Positions 7,905 to 17,513 are shown, counted from the first letter of the stretch. The stretch is DNA of 64,000 bases from Neolewinella marina (GCF_002631205.1 NZ_PDLO01000003.1:1-64000); one strand, 5' to 3'. Numbers and translations are program-made. Notes: a model not told the origin generated them from the letters alone.

Positions 7905-8813
7905 ATGAATATGGAGACGATCTCCCAGCCCGTTCGCGAGCGCGTTACCCCGGTGCCCGGAACCTCCTTCCTCGTCAAACACTACGCGGAACCGAAGAAA
8001 CGGGTCAACAAACTGCCCAAGTGGCATTACCACCCTGAACTGGAGCTGGTGTACGTCCGCGGTGGCCACGGCCGCCGGCACGTCGGTAGTCACATCAGTC
8101 ACTATCAGGACGGCGAGCTGATCCTGATCGGTTCCAACCTGCCTCACCTCGGCTTCACGGACCGGATGTCCAATAACGAGAAGGAAACGGTGGTGCAGTT
8201 TGCGCCCAGCTTTCCGAACTACGAGTTCCTGGACCTGCCCGAAATGCGGCGCGTCAAGGAACTGATGCACCGGGCCCGCAACGGCATCAGCTTTCACGGC
8301 ACCACCCGCATGGTACAGGGCGGTCGGCTGGAGCGGCTGATCGACCTGCCCCCCCTGGGGCGCCTGCTGCTGCTGGTCGACATTCTCAACGAGCTGGCCA
8401 ACAGCACCGAATACGAGAGCCTCAACGCCGAAGGCTTTCACCTGGAGATCGAGACCCACGGCTACGACCGCTTCAACCAGCTGCAGGAGTTCATCGGGGC
8501 CAACTTCGACCGCGACATCTCCCTCGACGAAGTTGCCGGGGTGGCCGCCATGACCGTCCCGGCATTTTGCCGCTACTTCAAGAAGACCACCGGAAAGACC
8601 TTCGTGACATTCCTGAACGATTTCCGCATCGTGTATTCCTGCAAGTTGCTGGCCGACGACCACAGCACGGTGCAGAACGTGGCCTTCGACAGTGGTTTCA
8701 ATACCGTAAGCCAGTTCAACCGGGCCTTTAAAAAGCATACCGGAATGACGGCCACGGAGTACCGCGCCAAGTTCCGCCTCAACGTCAGCGGACAGCTTCC
8801 CGGCTACGAGTAA
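7905..8813 (+). CDS. AraC-family transcriptional regulator with cupin sensor domain
   Basis: 302 residues from ATG 7905; an upstream TTG is possible but adds residues that look non-coding. The first ~100 residues form a cupin-like sensor (WHYHPELELVYV, then GHGRRHVGS and GELILIGSNLPH), the type that binds sugars or small ligands. The last ~100 residues hold two helix-turn-helix motifs of the AraC/XylS type (ISLDEVAGVAAMTVPAFCRYFKK and the second with VAFDSGFNTVSQFNRAFKK). Such proteins usually activate a neighbouring gene. It is divergent from the two secreted paralogues, and 22 bases upstream of the helicase gene. Confidence 0.88.
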   Translation: MNMETISQPVRERVTPVPGTSFLVKHYAEPKKRVNKLPKWHYHPELELVYVRGGHGRRHVGSHISHYQDGELILIGSNLPHLGFTDRMSNNEKETVVQFAPSFPNYEFLDLPEMRRVKELMHRARNGISFHGTTRMVQGGRLERLIDLPPLGRLLLLVDILNELANSTEYESLNAEGFHLEIETHGYDRFNQLQEFIGANFDRDISLDEVAGVAAMTVPAFCRYFKKTTGKTFVTFLNDFRIVYSCKLLADDHSTVQNVAFDSGFNTVSQFNRAFKKHTGMTATEYRAKFRLNVSGQLPGYE

Positions 8814-8834
8814 GGACCGCTGTATCTTGTGCCC

Positions 8835-10160
8835 ATGACCTTCGCCGACCTCAACCTGTCCAAATTCCAGCTCTCCGCCCTTGCCGACCTCGGGCTCGAG
8901 CATCCGACGCCCATCCAGGAGCGCGCCTTCCCGGTGGTGATGTCCGGACGCGACGTGGTGGGCATTGCCCAGACGGGTACCGGCAAGACGCTGGCCTATC
9001 TGCTGCCGCTGCTCCGGAAGTGGACCTTTCAGAAGCATCCCTTCCCCCAGACGCTCATCATCGTGCCCACCCGGGAACTGGTGGTGCAGGTGGTCGAGGA
9101 GATCGACAAGCTGACGGCCTACCAGAACGTGGTGACGGTTGGCGTCTACGGCGGCGTAAACCTGAAGGTCCACGCCGCGGCCGTCGAACAGGGTTGCGAC
9201 TTTGTAGTCGGTACGCCGGGCCGCCTTTACGACCTCACGGTGACGGGCAGCCTGAAGTTCCGGGCCCTCCGCCACCTGGTCATCGATGAAGTAGACGAAC
9301 TGCTGGAACTGGGTTTCCTGCCGCAGCTCACCAAGATCCTGGAACTGATGCCCGAGCGCCGGCAGAATCTGCTATTCTCCGCTACCATGGTGCCGGAAGT
9401 GGAAGCCATCATCGACGCCACCTTCAATTTTCCGGAAACCGTGGAAGCCGCACCCACCGGTACCCCCCTCGACAATATTGCCCAATTCGGCTACCGGGTG
9501 CCGAACTTCAACACCAAGGTTAACCTGCTGCTGCACCTCCTCACGGACGCGGATACATACCACCGGGTGCTGGTCTTCACCCCCGGAAAGCGGTTCGCCG
9601 ATCTGCTGGCCGACCAGCTGGAAGAAGCCTTCCCCGGACAGGTGGGCGTTATCCACGGCAACAAGAGCCAGAACTACCGCTTCAACAGCCTGGAGCGCTT
9701 TCAGTCGGGCGAGCACCGCATGCTTATCGCCACCGACCTGGTGAGCCGCGGCTTGGACCTGAGTGACGTTTCCCACGTCATCAACCTGGACACCCCCGAA
9801 CAGCCGGAAAACTACATCCACCGCATCGGCCGTACCGGGCGGGCCGACAAGCAGGGCACCGCCGTCACCTTCACCACCGAAGCCGAACTGGCGGACCTGG
9901 AAGCCATCGAAGCACTGATGGACCGGAAGCTGGAAGTACTGCCCCTGCCGGAAGCCGTGACCGTATCGGAGGAGTTGATCCCGGAAGAAATGCCCCAGTC
10001 CCAGCAGCCCATCGTGGAAACGAAGATCCAGGTCAGCAACCAGGGAGCCTTCCACGAAAAGAAGGAAACCAACAAGAAGCGGCCCATGACGCGACAGGAA
10101 CTCCAGGAGTACCGCCGTCGGAAAAAGGCCCGCGGCCGCAAGAGCAAGAAGCGAAAATAG
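8835..10160 (+). CDS. DEAD-box ATP-dependent RNA helicase
   Basis: 441 residues from ATG 8835; a -7-like TATCTTGT ends only four bases before it, so the mRNA is nearly leaderless. Motifs in order: Q motif with PTPIQE, Walker A AQTGTGKT (45-52), PTREL, TPGRL, motif II DEVD (151-154, instead of the canonical DEAD), SAT (182-184), and in domain 2 ATDLVSRGLD and HRIGRTGR. Lysine/arginine-rich tail (RRRKKARGRKSKKRK) for RNA binding. These enzymes unwind RNA duplexes in ribosome assembly or RNA decay, often with a role in cold adaptation. Second residue of the DEAD core to note: Val replaces Ala. Confidence 0.93.
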   Translation: MTFADLNLSKFQLSALADLGLEHPTPIQERAFPVVMSGRDVVGIAQTGTGKTLAYLLPLLRKWTFQKHPFPQTLIIVPTRELVVQVVEEIDKLTAYQNVVTVGVYGGVNLKVHAAAVEQGCDFVVGTPGRLYDLTVTGSLKFRALRHLVIDEVDELLELGFLPQLTKILELMPERRQNLLFSATMVPEVEAIIDATFNFPETVEAAPTGTPLDNIAQFGYRVPNFNTKVNLLLHLLTDADTYHRVLVFTPGKRFADLLADQLEEAFPGQVGVIHGNKSQNYRFNSLERFQSGEHRMLIATDLVSRGLDLSDVSHVINLDTPEQPENYIHRIGRTGRADKQGTAVTFTTEAELADLEAIEALMDRKLEVLPLPEAVTVSEELIPEEMPQSQQPIVETKIQVSNQGAFHEKKETNKKRPMTRQELQEYRRRKKARGRKSKKRK

Positions 10161-10174
10161 GGTTAACCCGCACC

Positions 10175-12475
10175 TTACTGCCCCCCGTTTTCCTGTTCCG
10201 GAGTGGGGAAGATGCGCACCCGCACCGACTTGCTGATCGGGCAGTTGCTGCCCCGGGCGGTAACCCCGGTGGGGACCAGCACGTTGGCCTCCGGAAAGTA
10301 CAGGGCTACGCAGCCCCGGGGGATGGAGTAGGGGACAAGCTGAAAGGTTCGGGCCCAGCGGTCCACCCCGTCGTACCGGCTCTTCAGGTCCACTACCGAA
10401 CCGGCGGAAGCGCCCAGCTGGGCTACATCGTCCGGGTGCATCAGCACTACACGGCGCTCGTTGTGGATGCCTCGGTAGCGGTCGTGCAGACCGTAGATGG
10501 TGGTATTGTACTGGTCGTGACTGCGTACGGTGGTCATCAGGAATTCTCCCTCCTCCAGGCGGTTTGGCGTCAGGGCGCTGGTAGAAAACTGCGCCTTCCC
10601 GGTGGCGGTATCGAAGCGCCGTTCCCGCGGTCCGTTGGGCAGGTAGAAGCCGGCCGGCTGCCGCACCTTTTTGTTGTAGTCCTCAAAGCCCGGTATGCAG
10701 GCGGCAATGGCGTCGCGGATGAGGTCATAATCCTTGCGGTAGGCTACCCAGGGTACCTGCGACTCGGGCAGCGTGAGGCGGCCCAGTTCACATACGATGG
10801 CGCACTCGCTCATCAGGTTCATGTCGTCGGCCTCCAGCACCCCCTTGCTCATCTGCACCACGCCCATGCTGTTCTCACAGCTTACGAATTGCTCTCCGCT
10901 GGCCTGGAGGTCCACCTCCGTGCGGCCCAGGCAGGGCAGGATCAGGGCTTCCCTGCCGTGAACGAGGTGGCTGCGGTTCAGCTTGGTGGATACGTGGACC
11001 GTCATGGCGCAACGGCGCAGCCCGCGGGCCGTGCGTTCCGTATCCGGGGTGGCGCTGAGAAAGTTGCCCCCCATGCCCATGAAAAAACTGACGCGGCCTT
11101 CCTCCATGGCGTGGATGGCGCGCACCGTGTCGTACCCCTCCTCGGTGGGCGGCTCGAAGTGGTAGTGGGTACGCAAGGCCTCGGCGAGTTCGGGCTTGAG
11201 CTTGTCCCAAATGCCCATGGTGCGGTCGCCCTGTACGTTGCTGTGGCCCCGCACCGGGCAAATTCCCGCCCCGGGCCGCCCGATGTTTCCCTTAACCAGC
11301 AGGAGGTTGATGAGTTCCTTGATGGTGTCGACGCTGTTCTCGTGCTGCGTCAGGCCCATGGCGTAGCAGATGATGATGCGGCCGGAACCGTGGATCAGTC
11401 CGGCGCTTTCCTCCACTTCGTCTCGGCTCAGTCCGGTGTTCGCGATGCATTCGTCGAGGTCGGTGGTCCGCAGCATTTCCGCCAGGGCGGGGTAGCCGGA
11501 GGTATACTCCCGAATAAAGTCCTGGTCAAAGTATGTTCCGGGATCTTGCTGTTCCCGGTCGTAAAGAATCTTCAGCCACGCGCGCAGCAGCGACTGGTCC
11601 TCATTCACCTTTACCTGCAGGAAGAGGTCGGTGAGCTCCGTGCCCCGGGTGACCATTTTCCAGGGGCGTTGGGGGTTCGAGAAGCGGATCAGTCCGGTTT
11701 CCGGCAGGGGGTTCACGCTGATCATCCGCCCGCCGTTTTCCTTCATCTTCTCGAGGGCCGAGAGCATGCGGGGGTGGTTGGTGCCCGGGTTCTGTCCCAT
11801 GCAGATGACCAAGTCGGCCTGGTGGATGTCTTCCAGGGTGACGCTGCCCTTGCCCAGCCCGATCACTTCGGCCAGCGCGTGGCTGGTGCTTTCGTGGCAC
11901 ATATTCGAGCAGTCGGGCAGGTTGTTGGTGCCGTATTGTCGGGCAAAAAGCTGGTAGAGGAAGGCTGCCTCGTTGCTGGTGCGGCCCGAGGTATAGAAGA
12001 CGGCCTCGTCCGGCTGGATCGCTTGCAGGTGATCGGCCATCATGCCAAAGGCTTCGGCCCAGGTTACCGGTGCGTAGTGGGTGGCGCCGGGGCGCAGGTG
12101 CAGGGGCTGGGCAATTCGGCCGCTTTTGCCCAGTTCGTAGTCGGTCCATCTCCCGAGTTCCTCCACCGAGTGTTCGGCGAAAAAGTCGGCGCCAATGCGG
12201 CGCTTGGTGGCTTCCTCGGCGATGGCCTTGACACCGTTCTCGCAGTATTCGGCCATGGGGGCGCGGCTGCCGTCGGGGTCGGGCCAGGCGCAGCCCGGGC
12301 AGTCGAATCCCCCCTTCTGGTTCAGCTTGGAGAGGGTTTCCAGTCCTTCGCCCACGTGCATGTATTCGTTTACGTGCTTGAGGCTGTACCGCAGGGCGGG
12401 CAGTCCGGCCGCAATGGAACTTGGGGGCTTGATTTTCAGGTCGGTCAGGCGTTCGGGGGTCAGTTCGCTGGGCAT
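10175..12475 (-). CDS. FdhF/YdeP-family molybdopterin oxidoreductase (formate dehydrogenase alpha-like)
   Basis: 766 residues from ATG 12475. The N-terminus has an isolated CPGC (Cys59, Cys62), and the molybdopterin-binding core follows with LPDCSNMCHESTSHAL, where the second Cys is the expected metal ligand; it is Cys, not selenocysteine. Later parts carry the molydopterin dinucleotide-binding domain (NCPISKSVRVRIF near the end). This agrees with the YdeP group, whose members are related to formate dehydrogenase H and are linked in E. coli to acid resistance; real substrate is unknown. It overlaps fdhD by 16 bases, upstream on the same strand, suggesting one transcript and functional coupling. 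Confidence 0.88.
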   Translation of the reverse strand: MPSELTPERLTDLKIKPPSSIAAGLPALRYSLKHVNEYMHVGEGLETLSKLNQKGGFDCPGCAWPDPDGSRAPMAEYCENGVKAIAEEATKRRIGADFFAEHSVEELGRWTDYELGKSGRIAQPLHLRPGATHYAPVTWAEAFGMMADHLQAIQPDEAVFYTSGRTSNEAAFLYQLFARQYGTNNLPDCSNMCHESTSHALAEVIGLGKGSVTLEDIHQADLVICMGQNPGTNHPRMLSALEKMKENGGRMISVNPLPETGLIRFSNPQRPWKMVTRGTELTDLFLQVKVNEDQSLLRAWLKILYDREQQDPGTYFDQDFIREYTSGYPALAEMLRTTDLDECIANTGLSRDEVEESAGLIHGSGRIIICYAMGLTQHENSVDTIKELINLLLVKGNIGRPGAGICPVRGHSNVQGDRTMGIWDKLKPELAEALRTHYHFEPPTEEGYDTVRAIHAMEEGRVSFFMGMGGNFLSATPDTERTARGLRRCAMTVHVSTKLNRSHLVHGREALILPCLGRTEVDLQASGEQFVSCENSMGVVQMSKGVLEADDMNLMSECAIVCELGRLTLPESQVPWVAYRKDYDLIRDAIAACIPGFEDYNKKVRQPAGFYLPNGPRERRFDTATGKAQFSTSALTPNRLEEGEFLMTTVRSHDQYNTTIYGLHDRYRGIHNERRVVLMHPDDVAQLGASAGSVVDLKSRYDGVDRWARTFQLVPYSIPRGCVALYFPEANVLVPTGVTARGSNCPISKSVRVRIFPTPEQENGGQ

Positions 12476-13323
12476 GGTGGTGGGGTTAGGGTTTCCGGGG
12501 TGGGGGAGTGAGTGATCCGCCCGGGGTGGGAATAGCAATTGAGGGATTCCGGTTTAACAAATCCGCAGAGGGTGATGCCCTGCTCCCCGGTCAGCTCCAC
12601 CGCCAGGGAGGAGGGGGCTCCGACGCTGAGAACGCAGCCGATGCCGGCCATGGCAGCCTTCTGCAAGAGCTCGAAGCTGGCCCGCCCGCTGAGCACCAGG
12701 ATGGAACGGTAGAGGGGCAGCGCGTCGCGCTGGTGGAAGTGGCCGATTAGCTTGTCGAGGGCGTTGTGGCGCCCCACGTCTTCCGCCAGGTGCAGCAGGT
12801 GGCCGCTGAGGTCGAAGAGCCCGGCGGCGTGGATTCCGCCGGTGCGGTCAAAGAGTTGCTGGGCTTCCCGGAGCCGGTCGGGCAGGGCGTACAGCAGGTC
12901 TACGGGTACCCGCCACCGGCGGGTATCGTCGGGGAAGGGCAGGGCCTGGTACACCTGTTCCACCGACGTCTTGCCGCAGACGCCGCAGCTGCTGGAGGTG
13001 TAGGTGTGACGGTCGAGGGGTCGCAGGTCCAGGGGCAACTGCTCCGGCCAAGGCAGTTCGAGGGAATTCCCCGGAACCAGTGCGCCGCCGCCCAGTCGCT
13101 GCCCCGGGGGCAACAACCCTTCGGTGAACAGGAAGCCGATGGCCAGGTCGCGGTCCCGGCCCGGCGTGCGCATGGTAACGGCCGCCACCCGCCGCCGGCC
13201 CCCGACCAGGAGGGCAATTTCCAGGGGCTCCTCTACGGCAAGCTTATCGGTCACCTCCTCCGTCCCCCGGCGGGAAAACCGGTGAATCGTCTGGTCTTTA
13301 CTGCCGGGGAAATTAGGGTCCAT
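12460..13323 (-). CDS. fdhD: Formate dehydrogenase accessory sulfurtransferase FdhD
   Basis: 287 residues from ATG 13323. The family signature is SSSCGVCGK (Cys113, Cys116), the cysteine pair that in E. coli FdhD receives sulfur from IscS and passes it to the molybdenum cofactor. Further family segments are TPGRDRDLAIGFLFTEGL and HLAEDVGRHNALDKLIG, and LSGRASFELLQKAAMAGI. The last five codons overlap the start of the FdhF/YdeP-type gene, an arrangement that fits an accessory factor made with its client. An upstream in-frame ATG at 13389 would extend the protein over the divergent promoter and is unlikely. Confidence 0.93.
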   Translation of the reverse strand: MDPNFPGSKDQTIHRFSRRGTEEVTDKLAVEEPLEIALLVGGRRRVAAVTMRTPGRDRDLAIGFLFTEGLLPPGQRLGGGALVPGNSLELPWPEQLPLDLRPLDRHTYTSSSCGVCGKTSVEQVYQALPFPDDTRRWRVPVDLLYALPDRLREAQQLFDRTGGIHAAGLFDLSGHLLHLAEDVGRHNALDKLIGHFHQRDALPLYRSILVLSGRASFELLQKAAMAGIGCVLSVGAPSSLAVELTGEQGITLCGFVKPESLNCYSHPGRITHSPTPETLTPPPCPAN

Positions 13324-13335
13324 ACGGGTGGTGTG

Positions 13336-13343
13336 TATCTTTG
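13336..13343 (+). promoter_or_regulatory. -7 promoter element TATCTTTG
   Basis: A perfect match to the Bacteroidota primary sigma -7 consensus TAnnTTTG, 18 bases before the ATG of the pRiA4b-like gene at 13361. It lies between that gene and the divergent fdhD, whose start is only 12 bases away on the other strand. Confidence 0.65.
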
Positions 13344-13360
13344 CGGAGAAGCCGCAACCT

Positions 13361-14317
13361 ATGTCAACCGACAATTTACAACAAGCCATTGCAACGGCCG
13401 TCGCCGACGTCCGCAGCCAGTTCCCCGCGCTGAGTGATCACGACGTGACCGAAGCCTACCGGAGCTACCTCCAGCACTTTTCCGAGCGGGAGGACGAGCC
13501 CCCGGTATCCTACCAACCGGAAGTGGACGAGCTGCTGCTGGCCATCTGGGATGTGATCGTCGACCGGGAAACCGAAGGGCTGGATCACCCGGAAGGCGAC
13601 CTGGAAGACTTTTACGCCGCGGCCTTCACCGGTCTGCTGTCGCTGGATCCCGCTCCGGCCCTCGCCAACGAGCCCGTAGCCGTACCCGAAACCGTGGAGG
13701 AGAACCCTTCCGACCCCGCCCCGGTGGCCGATGCGGAAGGCGAGGATGACCTTGGCGGCGACATGGCCGCCCAGGAGACCTCACCGCTGGAGCCCGTTTT
13801 CCTGCTGCGCATTACCCTCGATGGCAGCCAGCCCACCATCTGGCGGGAGGTGCTGGTGCCGGCCGACGTGCGGCAGACGCAGCTCCACCACATCATCCAG
13901 GCGGCCATGGGCTGGCGGGGCACGGAAGATTTTCAGTTCTTCCCCTCCCAGCACCGCGAACAAACCGGTCCCGGTGAACCCCAACTGGGCGACCTGCTGG
14001 GCAAGGTAGGCGAACAGTGTGGCTACGAGTTCGACAACTGGTACCATGACCTGGAGCTCAGGGACATCCGCACGCCCCACGGGAGCAACCACTACCCCGT
14101 GTGCACGGCCGGAGAGCGGGCCTGCCCCCCCCAGGACATCGGCGGGGTAGCGGCCTACAACGAAAAGATCAAGATTCTGAATGACCCCAGCCACTACGAA
14201 TATGAGGAGTTGGCCAGTTGGCTGACCCAGGACTTCAATCCGGGCGCCTTCAACATCCAGCAGGCCAATCTGCGACTGGGGCAGTACGGCGACCATAGCT
14301 TCCAGGCCGTGGTATAG
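13361..14317 (+). CDS. Plasmid pRiA4b ORF-3-like family protein
   Basis: 318 residues. Residues about 150-310 match the pRiA4b ORF-3-like domain: VFLLRITLDGSQPTIWREVLVP, the helix LHHIIQAAMGW, the block YEFDNWYHDLEL and a cysteine-containing CTAGERACPPQDIGG. The domain name comes from a plasmid ORF and it is widespread on chromosomes; its biochemical role is unknown. The first ~145 residues are acidic, with a helical part (residues 1-85) and a low-complexity linker rich in Glu, Pro and Asp. Expressed from its own promoter. Confidence 0.82.
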   Translation: MSTDNLQQAIATAVADVRSQFPALSDHDVTEAYRSYLQHFSEREDEPPVSYQPEVDELLLAIWDVIVDRETEGLDHPEGDLEDFYAAAFTGLLSLDPAPALANEPVAVPETVEENPSDPAPVADAEGEDDLGGDMAAQETSPLEPVFLLRITLDGSQPTIWREVLVPADVRQTQLHHIIQAAMGWRGTEDFQFFPSQHREQTGPGEPQLGDLLGKVGEQCGYEFDNWYHDLELRDIRTPHGSNHYPVCTAGERACPPQDIGGVAAYNEKIKILNDPSHYEYEELASWLTQDFNPGAFNIQQANLRLGQYGDHSFQAVV

Positions 14318-14365
14318 GCGGGTTCGGGGATATGGTTATCTTCATCCCCAAACCAAATCCAACCT

Positions 14366-17300
14366 ATGCGACTGTTTTCTACCGTATTCCTGGTCCTGTG
14401 CTGCGTGGCACTGATGGCCCAGGAAGTGGACGAGAAGTTCTATTCCTCTCTCCAGTTTCGAAATATCGGGCCCTTCCGGGGCGGGCGCTCCGCCGCCGTG
14501 ACCGGCGTGGCCGGCAAGCCCAACCTCTACTACTTCGGCGCCACCGGTGGCGGCGTTTGGCAGACGAAGGATGGGGGACAAACCTGGACCAACCTCTCCG
14601 ACGGATACTTCGGCGGCAGCATAGGGGCCGTCACGGTAGCGGAAAGTAATCCCAACATCCTCTACGTCGGTGGCGGAGAGCAGACCGTACGCGGCAACGT
14701 GAGCTACGGCAGCGGGATGTGGAAGTCCATCGATGCCGGCAAGACCTGGGAGCAGATTGGACTGGAAGACAGCCGCCACATCTCCCGCGTACGGGTACAC
14801 CCCCGCGACCCGGACCTGGTGTACGCCGCCGTGATGGGCGACCTCTACAAGGATACCGAAACCCGAGGCGTCTACCGCAGCAAGGACGGTGGCCAGAACT
14901 GGGAACGCATCCTCTTCGCCAACGCCGGCGCCGGTGCCGTGGACCTGAGCATGGACCCCTCCAACCCCCGCGTACTCTACGCCTCGACCTGGAAGATCCG
15001 CCGCACCCCCTACAGCCTTGAAAGTGGTGGGGAGGGCAGCGGCCTCTGGAAAACCACCGACGGGGGCGATACCTGGACGGAAATTACCGGCAACAAGGGA
15101 TTGCCCAAGGGCACCTGGGGCATCAGCGGCGTATCGGTGAGCCCCGTGGACCCGAGCCGGGTGTACGCCATCATTGAGAACGAAAACGGCGGTGTCTACG
15201 TCAGCAACGACGCTGGGGAGACCTGGTCGGCCCGTAGCGACGACCGGGCCCTGCGGCAGCGCGCCTGGTATTACACCCGCATCTACGCCGACCCCCAGGA
15301 GCTCGACGGGGTCTACGTGATGAACGTGAGCTACCACCACAGCACCGACGGCGGCCGTACCTTCAAATCCAATAACGCCCCCCACGGCGACCACCACGAC
15401 CTCTGGATCGCACCGGAAAACAACGAGCGGATGGTCATCGCCGACGACGGCGGGGCCCAGGTGTCCTTCGACCAGGGCGAAAACTGGAGCACCTACCACA
15501 ACCAGCCTACCGCCCAGTTCTACCGGGTGGTTACCGACAATGCCTTCCCCTACCGCATCTACGGGGCCCAGCAGGACAACAGCACCGTACGGATCAGCCA
15601 CCGGTCCGACGGGCGCACCATTGGTGAATCCGACTGGGAAGAAACCGCCGGCGGAGAATCGGCCCACATTGCGCCGGACCCCGAGAATCCCGACATCGTC
15701 TACGGCGGCAGTTACGGCGGCTTCCTGACGCGCTACGACCACGAGAACAACCAGGTCCGCGCCATCAACGTATGGCCCGACAACCCGATGGGTTACGGTG
15801 CGGAAGGGATGAAGTACCGCTTCCAGTGGAACTTCCCCATCTTCTTCAGCCCCCACGATGCCGATGTACTCTACACCACCAGCCAGCACGTACACCGCAG
15901 CACCGACGAAGGAGAAAGCTGGGAAATCATCAGCCCCGACCTCACCCGCAACGAGGCGGAAAAACTGAAGAGCAGTGGTGGACCCATCACCCAGGACAAT
16001 ACCGGGGTGGAGTACTACGCAACCATCTTTGCCGCCGTGGAAAGCCCCCGGGAAGCCGGAGTGATCTGGGCGGGCAGCGACGATGGACTCATCCACGTGA
16101 CCCGCGACAACGGCAAAACCTGGACGGACGTAACCCCCAAGGCTGCCCCCAAGTACATCATGTGGAACAGCCTGGACGTCGATCAGCGGAAGGATGGAGG
16201 CATCTACGCCGCCGGAACTTCCTACAAGAGCGGAGATTACACCCCTTACCTCTTCCACAGCGGCGACTACGGCAAGACCTGGCGGCGGATTGACGCGGGT
16301 ATTCCGCGCACCGACTTCACCCGGGTGGTGCGTCAGTACCCCGGCAACCCTGAAGTACTGGTGGCCGGTACGGAAAGCGGCCTGTACATCACCCTCAACG
16401 ACGGCAAGAGCTGGCGGCCCTTCCAGCAGAACCTGCCCATCGTGCCCGTTACTGACCTGACGTTCAAGGACGACGACCTCATCGTCGCTACCCAGGGGCG
16501 CAGCTTCTGGGTGATGGACGACCTGACCCCCCTGAAGCAGCTCGGCCAGGTGGCGAAAGATGCCGATTTCCACCTCTTCAAGCCGGCGGACGCCTGGCGT
16601 ATGGGCGGCAGCAGCCGCAGTAGTCGCACCGAAGGGCAGAACCACCCGGGCGGCGTAAACTTCCAGCTGTTCCTCAGCGAGAAAGCCGCCAAGGACTCCC
16701 TGCCCATGACCCTGGCCATCCTGCAGGAGGGGGACACCATCCGCCAGTGGAGCACCACGGCCGAGAAGAAGGAGAACAAACTGGAACTGAAAGCCGGAGG
16801 ACAGACCGTCAACTGGGACATGCAGTACCCCGACGGCGTGGAGTTTGACAACATGATCCTGTGGTGGGCGGGCACCGGTGGCCCCATGGCCCTGCCCGGC
16901 GACTACCAGGTGGCGTTCTCCTACGGAGAGCGGAAGCAGGTACGTGACTTCACCATCAAGCCGGACCCCCGCGTCCAGGCTTCCGAGGAGGACCGCCAGG
17001 CTCAGTTTGCCTTCATGAAGGAGGTGCAGGACAAGACCAGCGAAGCTCACCAGGTGATCATCGACCTCCGACAGCTGCGTGGCCAGATCAAGGAACTCCA
17101 GCAGCGGATCGATAACCAGGAAGTCATCGACTTCGGTAAGTCCATCATGGACAGCCTGACGGCCATCGAGGAGACGCTTTACCAGACGAAGAACCGCAGT
17201 GGTCAGGACCCCCTCAATTACCCCATCCGCCTGACCAACAAACTGGCCCACCTGAACAGCCTGACCGGCATCGGTACCTACCGGCCCACCGCCGCGGCCT

Positions 17301-17458
17301 ACGCCGTCAAGGAGGAGCTCACCGCCCAGATCGACGCCGAACTGGAAGCCTACCGAACCATCGTCCGGGAAAAGGTCCCGGCCTACAACCAGCTGATCCT
17401 GGAGCGTGGCGTCCAGGTGATCAGCCCGCCCAACCGCAAAAGCAGCGCCCGGAAGTAA
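14366..17458 (+). CDS. Large secreted BNR/sortilin (VPS10)-like beta-propeller protein
   Basis: 1030 residues. A signal peptide (about residues 1-19, ending CCVALMAQ) precedes many Asp-box/BNR repeats: SKDGGQNWE, TTDGGDTWTE, SNDAGETWS, STDEGESWE, TRDNGKTWTD, SGDYGKTWRR, LNDGKSWRP. They extend to about residue 710 and imply one or two beta-propellers. The last ~300 residues are a different, partly helical domain (EEDRQAQFAFMKEVQDKTSEA). Such proteins are common in Bacteroidota and are often annotated as glycosyl hydrolase or VPS10-like, but the BNR motif is structural and no sialidase catalytic set is evident. No T9SS tail is seen, so it is probably periplasmic. Followed by a strong terminator. 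Confidence 0.82.
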   Translation: MRLFSTVFLVLCCVALMAQEVDEKFYSSLQFRNIGPFRGGRSAAVTGVAGKPNLYYFGATGGGVWQTKDGGQTWTNLSDGYFGGSIGAVTVAESNPNILYVGGGEQTVRGNVSYGSGMWKSIDAGKTWEQIGLEDSRHISRVRVHPRDPDLVYAAVMGDLYKDTETRGVYRSKDGGQNWERILFANAGAGAVDLSMDPSNPRVLYASTWKIRRTPYSLESGGEGSGLWKTTDGGDTWTEITGNKGLPKGTWGISGVSVSPVDPSRVYAIIENENGGVYVSNDAGETWSARSDDRALRQRAWYYTRIYADPQELDGVYVMNVSYHHSTDGGRTFKSNNAPHGDHHDLWIAPENNERMVIADDGGAQVSFDQGENWSTYHNQPTAQFYRVVTDNAFPYRIYGAQQDNSTVRISHRSDGRTIGESDWEETAGGESAHIAPDPENPDIVYGGSYGGFLTRYDHENNQVRAINVWPDNPMGYGAEGMKYRFQWNFPIFFSPHDADVLYTTSQHVHRSTDEGESWEIISPDLTRNEAEKLKSSGGPITQDNTGVEYYATIFAAVESPREAGVIWAGSDDGLIHVTRDNGKTWTDVTPKAAPKYIMWNSLDVDQRKDGGIYAAGTSYKSGDYTPYLFHSGDYGKTWRRIDAGIPRTDFTRVVRQYPGNPEVLVAGTESGLYITLNDGKSWRPFQQNLPIVPVTDLTFKDDDLIVATQGRSFWVMDDLTPLKQLGQVAKDADFHLFKPADAWRMGGSSRSSRTEGQNHPGGVNFQLFLSEKAAKDSLPMTLAILQEGDTIRQWSTTAEKKENKLELKAGGQTVNWDMQYPDGVEFDNMILWWAGTGGPMALPGDYQVAFSYGERKQVRDFTIKPDPRVQASEEDRQAQFAFMKEVQDKTSEAHQVIIDLRQLRGQIKELQQRIDNQEVIDFGKSIMDSLTAIEETLYQTKNRSGQDPLNYPIRLTNKLAHLNSLTGIGTYRPTAAAYAVKEELTAQIDAELEAYRTIVREKVPAYNQLILERGVQVISPPNRKSSARK

Positions 17459-17478
17459 CCGCCGCCGCTGAATGATAT

Positions 17479-17513
17479 AGCCTCTTCTCAAGTAATGGGA
17501 AGAGGCTTTTTTT
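17479..17513 (+). terminator. Rho-independent terminator
   Basis: AGCCTCTTC ... GAAGAGGCT stem followed by seven T residues, 20 bases behind the large BNR protein gene. Confidence 0.9.

Noticed and set aside
11870-11915. Selenocysteine in the YdeP-type enzyme
   Set aside because: The ligand codon encodes Cys in CSNMCHES; no in-frame TGA.
10436-12511. 691-residue open frame antisense to the YdeP-type gene
   Set aside because: Shadow of a strongly supported molybdopterin enzyme; no recognisable motif.
13361-14317. Mobile element because of the name plasmid pRiA4b ORF-3
   Set aside because: The domain is common on chromosomes; no inverted repeats, integrase or composition shift nearby.
14342-17491. 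1049-residue open frame antisense to the BNR protein gene
   Set aside because: It exactly shadows a gene with signal peptide and BNR motifs; the frame is open because of GC-rich codon positions and its composition (Val/Gly/His-rich) is not protein-like.
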